Positions 8,865 through 19,300 of a DNA stretch of 64,000 nucleotides are shown here, in pieces; position 1 is the stretch's first letter, and the number at the start of each line of letters is the position of its first letter. The DNA comes from Pseudomonas ovata (GTDB taxonomy: Bacteria > Pseudomonadota > Gammaproteobacteria > Pseudomonadales > Pseudomonadaceae), in NCBI RefSeq assembly GCF_003131185.1, contig NZ_QFFU01000005.1, positions 248,001 to 312,000 on the forward strand, written 5' to 3'. The notes beneath the pieces are model-generated. The model saw only the letters and a list, made by a program, of their open reading frames with translations. It ran no database searches and was not told the DNA's origin. A program made the translations under genes and the position numbers.

Positions 8865-10107
8865 AACGTAACGCCTCTGCCGGCTGGGTACGCGCTGCGC
8901 GCCAGGCCGGATACAAGGTGGCGAAGAAACTCAGGACCAATGCGGCACCGCAGACCTGGAACACGTCCTGGGCCATCAACTGCGAAGGCAGGTAATCGAT
9001 GAAGTAGACATCCGCATTGAGAAACTTGTGGCCGATCAGGCCTTCGAGGGCGGCGATGGCGCTACTGACATTGAGCGCAGCCAGGATGCCGACGCCCGCG
9101 CCGATCAGGGTGCCGACCACGCCGATCACCGTACCCTGGACCATGAAGATCGCCATGATCTGCCCGGGCGTGGAGCCCAGGGTGCGCAGGATGGCGATAT
9201 CGCCCTTCTTGTCGTTGACCACCATCACCAGCGTGGAGATGATGTTGAATGCCGCCACCGCCACGATCAGCAACAGCAGCAGGCCGATCATGGACTTCTC
9301 CATGCGGATGGCCTGGTACAGGTTGCCGTGGGTGCGCATCCAGTCGCGCGACCAATAGTGGTCGCTGCCCAGTTGCTGGGCAATCTCCCAGGACACCTTC
9401 GGTGCCTGGAACAGATCATCGAACTTCAGGCGCAGGCCCTGGACCTGATCGGGCTGCCAGCGGCGCAGGCGGCCCAGGTCCTCGATATTGGTCAGGCCCA
9501 GGTAGCCGTCGATTTCGCCGGCGCCGACATGAAAGATGCCCACCACGGTAAAGCGCTTCATGCGCGGGAACATGCCGGCCGGGGTCACCGCCACTTCCGG
9601 GGCCACGAAGGTCAGCTTGTCACCTACGGCAACGCCCAGCCTGGCGGCGGCCTTGTCGCCGATCATGATGCCGAACTCACCCGGCGCCAGCGCGCTCAGG
9701 GCACCCTGGCGAATGAATTGATCGATGATCGAAACCTTGGGTTCCTGAGCCGGGTCAATACCATTGAGCAAGACCTTTTGCACCGTGCCGGCGTGGCTGA
9801 GCAGGCCTTGCATCTGGGTGAACGGCGCCACGGCGACGACCCCGGCGTGAGCGCCGACCTTGCTCGCCAGGGCGGGCCAGTCGCGGATCGGCTCATCGGA
9901 CTCCAGGGTGGCGTGGGGCACCATGCCCAGCACCCGGGTCCGCATCTCGTGGTCGAAGCCGTTCATGACCGACAGCACTACGATCATCACCACCACGCCA
10001 AGCGCCAGGCCAATGATTGAGGTCAGGGAAATGAAGGAGACAAAATGATTACGTCGCTTGGCACGGGTATAACGCGTGCCGATGAATGCAAAAAGAGGTC
10101 TGAACAT
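8857..10107 (-). CDS. lolC: Lipoprotein-releasing ABC transporter permease LolC/LolE-type
   Basis: A 416-residue paralogue of the lolE product with the same start pattern ([19 protein letters not shown]) and the same layout: one N-terminal helix, a large periplasmic domain, and three C-terminal helices ending [30 protein letters not shown]. The two paralogues align along their whole length, for example in the helix with [20 protein letters not shown]. It is the first gene of the operon and its stop overlaps the lolD start. A 54-codon upstream extension runs into the divergent PilZ gene and is rejected. No strong Shine-Dalgarno is seen before 10107. Confidence 0.92.
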   Translation of the reverse strand: MFRPLFAFIGTRYTRAKRRNHFVSFISLTSIIGLALGVVVMIVVLSVMNGFDHEMRTRVLGMVPHATLESDEPIRDWPALASKVGAHAGVVAVAPFTQMQGLLSHAGTVQKVLLNGIDPAQEPKVSIIDQFIRQGALSALAPGEFGIMIGDKAAARLGVAVGDKLTFVAPEVAVTPAGMFPRMKRFTVVGIFHVGAGEIDGYLGLTNIEDLGRLRRWQPDQVQGLRLKFDDLFQAPKVSWEIAQQLGSDHYWSRDWMRTHGNLYQAIRMEKSMIGLLLLLIVAVAAFNIISTLVMVVNDKKGDIAILRTLGSTPGQIMAIFMVQGTVIGVVGTLIGAGVGILAALNVSSAIAALEGLIGHKFLNADVYFIDYLPSQLMAQDVFQVCGAALVLSFFATLYPAWRAARTQPAEALRYE

Positions 10108-10208
10108 GTAGGGAATTGTTCGCAGGAATGGGACATCCGTGTGGCGGGCCGAAACGCTCGGCCTTACACTCGAAGCTCTCTGACCATAGCCGTTAGCACG
10201 GGTTCGCC

Positions 10209-10787
10209 ATGTCGACACTAGATGAAGAAAGACGCCGCGAATACTACCGTATCGAGGACAGCGTCGCACTGGAAATTAACCCTCTGACCGAGGCCGCCAG
10301 CTGCGCCATGCCCCGCATCACGGCCTTGTTCGAACTGCTCAGCGAGCTGCATGTCAGCGAGTTCGAATCCCAGCATCTGCTGCGCCAGCTCGACGAGCGC
10401 GACCGGGTGCTCAACAGTTTTCTCAAGGCTCTCAGCAAGCGTATCGACCTGCTCGGCCAGGTCGTGGCGCACACGGCGCTGGGCGAGCTGGGCACGCCGC
10501 AGCCGGTATTGCTGTCCGAGGCCGGCGTGCAGTTTCATGCAGCACAGCCCTATGCCGTGGACACGCTACTGTCGATCAAAATGGTATTAATGCCACAAGC
10601 GGCCGGCATGATGCTGGTGGCCCGGGTGGTGAGCTGTGAAACCCGGGAAGACGGCGATTACGAAATCGATACAGAATTTGTCGAACTGCCCGATGCCCAG
10701 CGACAATTGCTGGCCCGACACGTCTTGCAGCGTCAGGCCCAACAGCGCCGCCAGGCCCTGGAGCAGGCGGAACCGCCGCAATCCTGA
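10209..10787 (+). CDS. PilZ domain protein (192 aa)
   Basis: A cytoplasmic protein with a PilZ-type fold. The N-terminus carries RxxxR (R10-EYY-R14, in RRREYYRIED). A helical stretch of about 60 residues follows, and then the region that should hold DxSxxG, which reads LLSEAGVQF: the Asp is replaced by Leu while Ser and Gly are kept. Binding of c-di-GMP is therefore uncertain. The C-terminal 35 residues are helical and rich in Q, R and E. It is divergent from lolC (102 bp) and is followed 29 bp later by the glycerophosphodiesterase gene, with which it may form an operon. PilZ proteins at this position next to lolCDE are common in Pseudomonas. Confidence 0.8.
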   Translation: MSTLDEERRREYYRIEDSVALEINPLTEAASCAMPRITALFELLSELHVSEFESQHLLRQLDERDRVLNSFLKALSKRIDLLGQVVAHTALGELGTPQPVLLSEAGVQFHAAQPYAVDTLLSIKMVLMPQAAGMMLVARVVSCETREDGDYEIDTEFVELPDAQRQLLARHVLQRQAQQRRQALEQAEPPQS

Positions 10788-10816
10788 GCCGCTCTGTTCA
10801 AACCCGAGGAGTATTT

Positions 10817-11539
10817 GTGACCCTGATCTACGGCCATCGCGGCGCCAAAGGCGAAGCACCGGAAAACACCCTCACCAGCTTCCAGCAATGCCTGCAACAA
10901 GGCGTGCGGCGCTGCGAGCTGGACCTGCACCTGTCGCGCGACGGCGAGCTGATGGTCATCCACGACCCGACCCTCAAGCGCACCACCCAGCGCGGCGGCA
11001 AGGTCAACGAGCATCTGGCAAGTGACCTGGAAACCTATGACGCACGCCACGGGGGTCCGGGCTGGGCACAACCCTGCCCCATTCCGCGCCTGGAGACGCT
11101 GTTCGAGCAGTGCGATTTCGAGCATTGGCAACTGGAGGTCAAGAGTGCCTCACGCACCCGTGCGGCCAACACGGTGCTGGCGATTCGCGAACTGGTGCAG
11201 CGCCACGGCTTGCTGGACAAGGTAACCATCACGTCAAGCTCCCGCGAAGTGCTGCGTGCCGCACTGGAACTGACGCCGGACATTGCTCGCGGACTGGTGG
11301 CCGAGTACGCCTGGCTGGACCCGCTGAAGGTCGCGCAAGGCTATGGCTGCGAGATTCTGGCGCTGAACTGGACGCTGTGCACGCCCGAGCGCCTGCAAAA
11401 AGCGCAGCGCCAGGGGTTGCACGTGTCGGTGTGGACAGTCAACGAGCCGGCGCTGATGCGCAGGCTCGCCGACTTCGGCGTGGACAGCCTGATTACAGAC
11501 TTTCCCGGTTTGGCCAGCGCCACCCTCGGGAATCGCTGA
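10817..11539 (+). CDS. Glycerophosphodiester phosphodiesterase
   Basis: A 240-residue cytoplasmic GDPD TIM barrel (no signal peptide), hydrolysing glycerophosphodiesters to sn-glycerol 3-phosphate and an alcohol. Active-site motifs are GHRGAKGEAPENTL (residues 6-19, with the catalytic His and the Glu of PENT), the metal-binding ELDLHLSRDGELMVIHD, and EVKS further on. A GAGGAG-like Shine-Dalgarno (CCGAGGAG) precedes the ATG at 10817. The cytoplasmic location makes it the UgpQ-like rather than the GlpQ-like type. It converges with sthA. Confidence 0.9.
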   Translation: MTLIYGHRGAKGEAPENTLTSFQQCLQQGVRRCELDLHLSRDGELMVIHDPTLKRTTQRGGKVNEHLASDLETYDARHGGPGWAQPCPIPRLETLFEQCDFEHWQLEVKSASRTRAANTVLAIRELVQRHGLLDKVTITSSSREVLRAALELTPDIARGLVAEYAWLDPLKVAQGYGCEILALNWTLCTPERLQKAQRQGLHVSVWTVNEPALMRRLADFGVDSLITDFPGLASATLGNR

Positions 11540-11548
11540 ATCCGGTTT

Positions 11549-11577
11549 CTCCGGCCGGCTCAGGCCACCGGCCGGAG
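11549..11577. terminator. GC-rich hairpin between convergent genes
   Basis: A 10-bp perfect stem CTCCGGCCGG / CCGGCCGGAG with a 9-base loop lies between the stops of the glycerophosphodiesterase (+) and sthA (-). It has no T tract, but its strength and position suggest a bidirectional terminator. Confidence 0.6.
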
Positions 11578-11581
11578 CCGC

Positions 11582-12976
11582 TCAAAAAAGCCGGTTGAGC
11601 CCGTCGTACGCCGCCACCCGATAGGCTTCGGCCATGGTCGGATAGTTGAAGGTGGTGTTGACGAAGTACTTGAGGGTATTGGCTTCACCGGGCTGGTTCA
11701 TGATCGCCTGGCCAATGTGCACGATCTCCGAAGCCTGGTCGCCGAAGCAATGCACGCCCAGCACTTCCAGGGTCTCGCGGTGGAACAGGATCTTCAGCAT
11801 GCCGACGCGCTCGCCGGAAATCTGTGCACGCGCCATGCCCTTGAAGAACGCCTTGCCGACTTCGTAAGGCACTCGGGCCTCGGTCAGCTCGCTTTCGTTC
11901 TTGCCGATCGAACTGATCTCCGGAATCGTGTAGATCCCGGTCGGCACGTCATTGACATAGCGCCAGCTGCCGTTCTCGACCACACTGCCGGCCGCCGAAC
12001 GACCCTGGTCATAGGCGGCACTGGCCAGGCTCGGCCAGCCGATCACATCACCGGCACCGTAGATATTGCCCAGCTTGGTGCGATAGTTTTCATCGACCTC
12101 GATCTGGCCACGGCCGTTGGCTTTAAGGCCGATGTTCTCAAGCCCCAGCTTGTCGGTGTTGCCGGTACGGCCGTTGCACCACAGCAAGGCATCGGCCTTG
12201 ATCTTCTTGCCCGATTTGAGGTGCAGGATCACACCGTTTTCCAGGCCTTCGACCCGCTCGTACTCTTCGTTGTGACGCACCATCACGTTGTTATTGCTGA
12301 AGTGATAGCTCAGCGCCTGGGAGATTTCCTTGTCCAGGAAGCTCAGCAACTGGTCGCGGTTGTCCACCAGCTCGACCAGCACGCCCAGGCCACTGAAGAT
12401 CGAGGCGTATTCGCAGCCGATGACGCCTGCGCCGTAAATGATCAGTTTGCGCGGGGTATGGCTCAGACTGAGAATGGTGTCGCTGTCGTAGATACGCTTG
12501 TGGGAGAAGTCGATATCGGAGGGGCGATAAGGCCGGGAACCGGTAGCGATGATGATCTGGTTGGCCACGAGCTTTTCGACCACGCCATTGGCACAGACCA
12601 CATTGATGCTGTTCTCGTCGGCAAAGCTGCCGGTGCCGAAGAACACATCGACACGGTTACGGGCGTAATAGCTGGTGCGCGAGGCCACCTGCTTGGAGAT
12701 GACGATCTCGGCGTTTTTCAGCACATCGGGGAACGAGAACCAGCGTGGTTCGCCGATGGCGCGAAACATGGGGTTGGTGTTGAACTGGATGATCTGTTTG
12801 ACCGAGTGACGCAATGCCTTGGAGGGGATGGTGCCCAGGTGGGTGCAGTTGCCGCCGACCTGGCGACGGCTGTCGACCATGGCCACCTTGCGACCCGCCT
12901 TGGCAGCGTTCATCGCCGCCCCTTCCCCGGCAGGACCGGACCCCAATACCACGACATCGTAGTTGTAGACAGCCAT
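11582..12976 (-). CDS. sthA: Soluble pyridine nucleotide transhydrogenase
   Basis: A 464-residue flavoprotein that equilibrates NADPH and NADH. The N-terminal FAD-binding [10 protein letters not shown] motif, the central NAD-binding [11 protein letters not shown] motif and the C-terminal dimerisation domain are all present. The redox-active disulfide of lipoamide dehydrogenase-type relatives is lost: the site reads [13 protein letters not shown], with Thr for the second Cys. That loss separates SthA from dihydrolipoamide dehydrogenase and glutathione reductase. The length matches Pseudomonas SthA. A TCCTTTAGAACAGG leader precedes it, with the GGAG-type ribosome site read on the minus strand (AAAGGAG before the ATG). 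It is monocistronic. Confidence 0.96.
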   Translation of the reverse strand: MAVYNYDVVVLGSGPAGEGAAMNAAKAGRKVAMVDSRRQVGGNCTHLGTIPSKALRHSVKQIIQFNTNPMFRAIGEPRWFSFPDVLKNAEIVISKQVASRTSYYARNRVDVFFGTGSFADENSINVVCANGVVEKLVANQIIIATGSRPYRPSDIDFSHKRIYDSDTILSLSHTPRKLIIYGAGVIGCEYASIFSGLGVLVELVDNRDQLLSFLDKEISQALSYHFSNNNVMVRHNEEYERVEGLENGVILHLKSGKKIKADALLWCNGRTGNTDKLGLENIGLKANGRGQIEVDENYRTKLGNIYGAGDVIGWPSLASAAYDQGRSAAGSVVENGSWRYVNDVPTGIYTIPEISSIGKNESELTEARVPYEVGKAFFKGMARAQISGERVGMLKILFHRETLEVLGVHCFGDQASEIVHIGQAIMNQPGEANTLKYFVNTTFNYPTMAEAYRVAAYDGLNRLF

Positions 12977-13316
12977 GCGTACTCCTTTAGAACAGGCCGG
13001 GCTGCCACTCTGGCTTCCCGGGCTAAATCACGCGGCGCAGTCTAGCGCTGCGTCGAAGCGGGGAACATTACCCCTTGGTCGAGTCGATGGCCAATTTTTC
13101 TCCTGAAAACGGACGCTGGATTGCTTTTACCAACCTGAACAAAGCTTGAACCAGACGTCCCTGAGTGCCGCAACCGCTCTGCAACGGTTGTCTCCGCCTT
13201 CTTTAAAACATATTGTTACAAATGACTTCCGCATCCGGGCGCAGACCCGGAGTGCTGCACCTGCAGCCGACAGACTGACCCCCTCCTCCAATAATCAGCC
13301 CGAAGAGTCAGCTCCG
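12977..13316. other. Intergenic region between divergent sthA and the MFS gene
   Basis: A 340-bp stretch with no convincing gene. It must hold the sthA promoter and that of the MFS transporter. Two small inverted repeats are visible: CAACCG...CGGTTG near 13173-13192 and CCGGG...CCCGG near 13236-13251. An AT-richer segment near 13205-13225 could be the MFS promoter. A 57-codon in-frame extension of the MFS ORF lies here but has no membrane-protein or family character. Confidence 0.5.
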
Positions 13317-14603
13317 ATGACCTCAACAACCAGCAAAGGCAAGGCGATCTTTCGCGTTGTCAGCGGCAACTTCCTCGAGATGTTCGACTTCATGGTCTAC
13401 GGCTTCTACGCCACGGCCATTGCCAAGACTTTCTTTCCGGCGCAGAGCGCATTCGCTTCATTGATGCTGTCGCTGGCCACCTTCGGTGCCGGCTTTCTGA
13501 TGCGTCCGCTGGGCGCGATCTTTTTGGGCGCCTACATCGACCGTCATGGCCGGCGCCAAGGCCTGTTGATTACCCTGGCGCTGATGGCCATGGGTACTTT
13601 GCTGATCGCCTGCGTGCCCGGCTACGCCAGCATTGGCCTGGCGGCACCCTTGCTGGTGCTGCTGGGGCGCTTGCTGCAAGGTTTCTCGGCCGGCGTAGAA
13701 CTGGGCGGCGTCTCGGTGTACCTGGCCGAAATCGCCACGCCAGGGCGCAAGGGTTTTTTCGTCAGTTGGCAATCGGCCAGCCAGCAGGCAGCCGTGGTTT
13801 TCGCCGGCCTGCTGGGCGTAGGCCTCAACCACTGGCTGAGCCCGGAGCAGATGGGCGACTGGGGCTGGCGCCTGCCGTTCTTCATTGGCTGCATGATCGT
13901 GCCGGCGCTGTTTGTCATTCGCCGCTCGCTGGAAGAATCACCCGAGTTCGAAGCACGCAAACACCGTCCGACCTTAAGTGAAGTGCTGCGCTCGATCCGC
14001 CAGAACTTCGGCCTGGTCATCGCCGGCATGGCGCTGGTGGTCATGACCACCGTGTCGTTCTACCTGATCACGGCCTACACCCCGACCTTCGGCAAGAACG
14101 AGCTGAACCTTTCAGACCTGGAAAGCCTGCTGGTCACCGTCTGCGTGGGGCTGTCCAACTTCGTCTGGCTGCCGGTGATGGGCGCGCTGTCCGACCGCAT
14201 CGGCCGCAAGCCACTGTTGATCGGCGCCACGGTGCTGGCCATTGCCACGGCCTACCCGGCCTTGTCGTGGCTGGTTGCCCACCCAAGCTTCGGCCACCTG
14301 CTGACGGTCGAGCTGTGGCTGTCGTTCCTGTACGGCTCCTACAACGGCGCGATGGTCGTGGCCCTGACCGAAATCATGCCGGTCGAGGTGCGCACCACCG
14401 GCTTCTCGCTGGCCTACAGCCTGGCCACGGCCACCTTTGGCGGCTTTACACCAGCGGCCTGCACCTACCTGATCCACGCCCTGGACAACAAGGCCGCCCC
14501 CGGCATCTGGCTGACCGGTGCCGCCATCATGGGCCTCATGGCGACGCTGTTCCTGTTCAGGAGCGGCGCAGCGGCAAGCCACAAGCTTCAAGAGGCACGT
14601 TAA
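13317..14603 (+). CDS. MFS transporter, metabolite:H+ symporter family (citrate/tricarballylate-like)
   Basis: A 428-residue protein with 12 predicted membrane helices, of the metabolite:H+ symporter branch of the major facilitator superfamily. Visible signatures are the cytoplasmic loop 2-3 motif [10 protein letters not shown], the [19 protein letters not shown] segment in helix 4, and the second-half repeat [12 protein letters not shown]. The closest families I recognise are citrate-proton symporter CitA and tricarballylate transporter TcuC; the substrate is inferred from that only. The ATG at 13317 is preferred because it starts just before the first conserved segment ([20 protein letters not shown]). 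It ends before a strong terminator and stands alone. Confidence 0.82.
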   Translation: MTSTTSKGKAIFRVVSGNFLEMFDFMVYGFYATAIAKTFFPAQSAFASLMLSLATFGAGFLMRPLGAIFLGAYIDRHGRRQGLLITLALMAMGTLLIACVPGYASIGLAAPLLVLLGRLLQGFSAGVELGGVSVYLAEIATPGRKGFFVSWQSASQQAAVVFAGLLGVGLNHWLSPEQMGDWGWRLPFFIGCMIVPALFVIRRSLEESPEFEARKHRPTLSEVLRSIRQNFGLVIAGMALVVMTTVSFYLITAYTPTFGKNELNLSDLESLLVTVCVGLSNFVWLPVMGALSDRIGRKPLLIGATVLAIATAYPALSWLVAHPSFGHLLTVELWLSFLYGSYNGAMVVALTEIMPVEVRTTGFSLAYSLATATFGGFTPAACTYLIHALDNKAAPGIWLTGAAIMGLMATLFLFRSGAAASHKLQEAR

Positions 14604-14636
14604 AAGCAGTGCGCGCCAGGCTTGAAATCTGCGCAT

Positions 14637-14672
14637 AAAAAAACGGGTCGAATAATCGACCCGTTTTTTTTT
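14637..14672. terminator. Bidirectional rho-independent terminator
   Basis: A perfect CGGGTCGA / TCGACCCG stem with an ATAA loop, flanked by 7 A on the left and 9 T on the right. It lies between the MFS gene (+) and the GAPDH-like gene (-) and works on both strands. Confidence 0.93.
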
Positions 14673-14743
14673 GGCCTTGCCCAATCAGCCCGGGCAACAC
14701 CTTCTTGCAGCTTGCAGCCAAAAACCTGCCGCTGCCGTCCCGC

Positions 14744-16192
14744 TTACAACGGGAAGGCCGGCGGGTTGACGCCCGCCATGTCTTCCATCACGCGCACAAC
14801 CTGGCAGCTGTAACCGAATTCGTTGTCGTACCAGACGTACAGGACAACACGGTTATCGTTGGCGATGGTCGCTTCGGCGTCGACGACACCGGCGTGGCGG
14901 GAACCGACGAAGTCGGTCGATACCACTTCCTGGGAGCTGACGTAGTCGATCTGCTTGTGCAGGTCCGAATACAACGCGATGTCGCGCAGGTATTCGTTGA
15001 TCTCTTCGCGGGTGGTGGCCTTTTCCAGGTTCAGGTTGAGGATGGCCATCGACACGTTCGGCGTCGGCACGCGGATCGCGTTGCCGGTCAGCTTGCCGGC
15101 CAGTTCAGGCAGGGCCTTGGCAGCGGCGGTGGCAGCACCGGTCTCGGTGATGACCATGTTCAGCGCGGCGCTGCGGCCACGACGCGAACCCTTGTGGAAG
15201 TTGTCGATCAGGTTCTGGTCGTTGGTGTACGAGTGAACGGTTTCGACGTGACCGTTGATGATGCCGTACTTGTCGTTGACGGCCTTGAGCACCGGCACGA
15301 TGGCGTTGGTGGTGCAAGAGGCAGCAGACACGATCTTGTCATCAGCGGTGATCTGGCCGTGGTTGATGCCGTGAACGATGTTCTTCAGCTTGCCCTTGCC
15401 AGGCGCGGTCAGAACGACACGGTCGACACCCGGGCAGGCCAGGTGCTGGCTCAGGCCGTCGGCATCGCGCCATACACCGGTGTTGTCCACCAGCAGGGCG
15501 TTCTTGATGCCGTACTGGGTGTAGTCGACCTCGGACGGGTTCTTGGCGTAGATGACCTGGATCAGGTTACCGTTGGCGGTCAGGGTGCTGTTGGCTTCAT
15601 CGATGGTGATGGTGCCATCGAACGGGCCGTGTACCGAGTCGCGGCGCAGCAGGCTGGCGCGCTTGACCAGGTCGTTCTCGGCGCCCTTGCGGACCACGAT
15701 GGCACGCAGGCGCAGGCCGTCGCCACCACCGGTCTTCTCGACCAGGATACGCGCCAGCAGACGACCGATACGGCCGAAACCGTACAGGATCACGTCGGTG
15801 CCCTTGCGCTCGGAAGTCTTCTGCTGACCGACGACGCTGGCCAGTTCTGCACGCACGAACTCTTCGGCACTGCGGCCGTTGCCTTCGGTCTTGAACTTGA
15901 CGGCCAGACGGCCCAGGTCCACGGAAGCGGCGCCCAGCTTGAGCTCGCTCATGGCCTTGAGCAGGGGGAAAGTCTCGTGCACCGACAGCTCGCTGGCATC
16001 GGCCTGGCGATGGCGCGCAAAGCGGTGGGCCTTGAGAATGGCGATGACTGAACGGTTGATCAGGCTGCGGCCGTAGATCGAGGAGACCACATTGTTATTG
16101 CGGTACAACTGGCCGATAAGCGGGATCATCGCTTCGGCGAGGGCTTCACGGTCGATCCATTCACCAAGACACTGGTCGGGCTTCTGAGTCAC
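14744..16192 (-). CDS. gap: Glyceraldehyde-3-phosphate dehydrogenase, long Pseudomonas type
   Basis: A 482-residue GAPDH with an N-terminal extension of about 130 residues before the Rossmann motif YGFGRIGRLLARIL. The catalytic Cys is in SAASCTTNA (about residue 293), followed by the phosphate-binding region and the C-terminal WYDNEFGYSCQVVRV. The length is that of the second GAPDH of Pseudomonas, thought to serve gluconeogenesis. I place the start at a GTG (16192): GGAAGG lies 6 bases upstream, whereas the in-frame ATG five codons earlier (16207) overlaps that ribosome site and has none of its own. It is divergent from mfd, 204 bp away. Confidence 0.92.
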   Translation of the reverse strand: MTQKPDQCLGEWIDREALAEAMIPLIGQLYRNNNVVSSIYGRSLINRSVIAILKAHRFARHRQADASELSVHETFPLLKAMSELKLGAASVDLGRLAVKFKTEGNGRSAEEFVRAELASVVGQQKTSERKGTDVILYGFGRIGRLLARILVEKTGGGDGLRLRAIVVRKGAENDLVKRASLLRRDSVHGPFDGTITIDEANSTLTANGNLIQVIYAKNPSEVDYTQYGIKNALLVDNTGVWRDADGLSQHLACPGVDRVVLTAPGKGKLKNIVHGINHGQITADDKIVSAASCTTNAIVPVLKAVNDKYGIINGHVETVHSYTNDQNLIDNFHKGSRRGRSAALNMVITETGAATAAAKALPELAGKLTGNAIRVPTPNVSMAILNLNLEKATTREEINEYLRDIALYSDLHKQIDYVSSQEVVSTDFVGSRHAGVVDAEATIANDNRVVLYVWYDNEFGYSCQVVRVMEDMAGVNPPAFPL

Positions 16193-16396
16193 GGGAACCT
16201 TCCACATGTAGGGGCAGAAAAAAGGGGCTACATTATGACCGCGCCAGTGTTTCTGAGCAATGCACGGCGATCAGATGTTTTGGCACTACATAAATTTCGC
16301 CCTCAAAATCGGCCAATGGCGCTGGAAAACTGACAGCCACTGCCCTGGCCCGTTACAATCGCCGCCCCTGTCGCACTGCCTGGAGTCGGACCTTCC

Positions 16397-19300
16397 GTGC
16401 CTGTCCTGCGTCTACCGCATCTGCCCGCCGCTGCCGGCAAACAACACTGGGGCAATCTCCCCGGTGCCGCGCTGAGCCTGGCCATTGCCGAGGCCGCCAA
16501 TGCCGCCCGGCGTTTCACCCTGTTGCTGACCGCCGACAGCCAGGCCGCCGAACGCCTGGAGCAAGAGCTGAAGTTCTTTGCCCCGGACCTGCCGGTGTTG
16601 CATTTCCCTGACTGGGAAACGCTGCCTTATGACCTGTTTTCGCCGCACCAGGACATCATTTCCCAGCGCATTGCCAGCCTCTACCGCCTGCCCGAGCTGA
16701 GCCATGGTGTGCTGGTGGTGCCGATTACCACCGCCCTGCACCGCCTGGCCCCGACGTCGTTCCTGCTCGGCAGCAGCCTGGTGCTCGACATCGGCCAGAA
16801 GCTCGACGTCGAAGCCATGCGCACGCGCCTGGAGGCCAGCGGCTATCGTTACGTCGACACCGTCTACGAGCACGGCGAGTTCACCGTGCGCGGTGCGTTG
16901 ATCGACCTGTTCCCGATGGGCAGCAAGGTGCCGTACCGCATCGACCTGTTCGATGACGAAATCGAAACCCTGCGCACTTTCGACCCCGACACCCAGCGCT
17001 CGATCGACAAGGTCGAGTCGGTGCGCCTGCTGCCGGCCAAGGAATTTCCGCTGCATAAAGACGAAGTTGTGCGCTTCAAGGCCCGCTTTCGCGAGCGCTT
17101 CGACGTCGACTTCCGCCGCAGCCCGATCTTCCAGGACCTCAACAGCGGCATTACCCCGGCCGGGATCGAGTACTACATTCCACTGTTCTTCGAACAGACC
17201 TCGACCCTGTTCGACTACCTGCCGCAAGACACCCAGGTGTTTTCGCTGCCGGGCATCGAGCAGGCCGCCGAGAACTTCTGGAACGACGTGCGCAATCGCT
17301 ATGAAGAACGCCGCGTTGACCCGGCCCGACCCTTGCTGCCGCCGGCCGAGCTGTTCCTGCCGGTCGAAGACTGCTTTGCGCGCCTCAAGGCCTGCCCGCG
17401 GGTCGTGGTCAGCCAGCAGGACGTCGAGACCGGTGTCGGCCGTGAGCGTTTCCCGGCCCGGCCCTTGCCGGAACTGGCCATCGAAGCCAAGGCCAACCAG
17501 CCTCTGGCAGCGCTGTCGAACTTTCTTGACCAGTTTGCCGGGCGGGTGCTGTTCACCGCTGAATCGGCCGGCCGTCGCGAAGTATTGCTGGAGTTGCTCG
17601 AACGCCTGAAGCTGCGCCCCAGGACCGTCGACGGCTGGCAGGAATTCGTCACCGGCAAGGACCGCCTGGCCATTACCATTGCGCCGCTCGACGAAGGCCT
17701 GGTGCTGGACGAACCGTCGCTGGCCCTGGTCGCCGAAAGCCCGCTGTTTGGCCAGCGGGTCATGCAGCGCCGGCGCCGCGAGAAGCGCGCCGACCACGGC
17801 AACAACGATGCCGTGATCAAGAACCTCACCGAGCTGCGCGAAGGCGCGCCGGTGGTGCACATTGATCACGGCGTGGGCCGCTACCAGGGCTTGGCAACGC
17901 TTGAAATCGACAACCAGGTCGCCGAGTTCCTGACCCTGGTCTATGCCGATGAAGCCAAGCTCTATGTGCCGGTGGCCAACCTGCACCTGATTGCCCGCTA
18001 CACCGGCAGCGACGACGAACTGGCCCCGTTGCACCGGCTGGGCTCGGAAGTCTGGCAAAAGGCCAAGCGCAAGGCCGCCGAACAGGTGCGGGACGTCGCG
18101 GCCGAACTGCTCGACATCTATGCCCGTCGCGCAGCCCGCGAGGGCTACGCCTTCGAAGACCCCAAGGCCGACTACGCCACCTTCAGCGCCGGCTTTCCAT
18201 TCGAGGAAACCCCCGACCAGCAGTCGAGCATCGACGCGGTACGCGCCGACATGCTTGCTGCCAGGCCCATGGACCGCCTGGTGTGCGGCGACGTCGGCTT
18301 CGGCAAGACCGAGGTGGCGATGCGCGCAGCCTTTATTGCCGTGCATGGCGGCCGCCAGGTGGCAGTGCTGGTGCCGACCACCCTGCTCGCCCAGCAGCAC
18401 TACAACAGTTTTCGCGACCGTTTCGCCGACTGGCCGGTCAAGGTCGAGGTCATGAGCCGCTTCAAGTCGGCCAAGGAAGTCAATGCGGCGGTGGCCGAGC
18501 TGGCCGAGGGCAAGCTCGACATCGTCATCGGCACCCACAAGCTGTTGCAGGACGACGTCAAGTTCAAGAACCTGGGCCTGGTGATCATCGACGAAGAGCA
18601 TCGCTTCGGGGTGCGCCAGAAAGAACAGCTCAAGACCCTGCGCAGCGAAGTCGACATCCTGACCCTGACCGCCACGCCGATCCCGCGCACGCTGAACATG
18701 GCGGTGTCGGGCATGCGCGACCTGTCGATCATCGCCACCCCGCCGGCCCGGCGCCTGTCGGTGCGCACCTTCGTCATGGAGCACAACAAGCCGACGGTCA
18801 AGGAGGCGCTGCTGCGTGAACTGCTGCGCGGTGGCCAGGTGTATTACCTGCACAACGACGTCAAGACCATCGAGAAATGCGCCGCCGATCTCGCCGAACT
18901 GGTGCCCGAGGCGCGCATCGGCATCGGCCACGGGCAGATGCGCGAGCGTGAGCTCGAACAGGTGATGAGCGACTTCTACCACAAGCGCTTCAACGTGCTG
19001 GTGGCTTCGACCATCATCGAAACCGGCATCGACGTGCCAAGCGCCAACACCATTCTCATCGAGCGCGCCGACAAGTTCGGCCTGGCCCAGCTGCACCAGC
19101 TGCGTGGCCGGGTCGGGCGCAGTCACCACCAGGCCTACGCCTACCTGCTGACCCCGCCGCGCAAGCAGATCACCCCGGACGCCGAGAAGCGCCTGGAGGC
19201 CATCGCCAACACCCAGGACCTGGGCGCAGGCTTTGTACTGGCCACCAACGACCTGGAAATCCGCGGCGCCGGCGAACTGCTCGGCGACGGCCAGAGCGGG

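Noticed and set aside
13146..13316. N-terminal extension of the MFS transporter
   Set aside because: The 57 codons have no hydrophobic or family character; the ATG at 13317 fits the family start.
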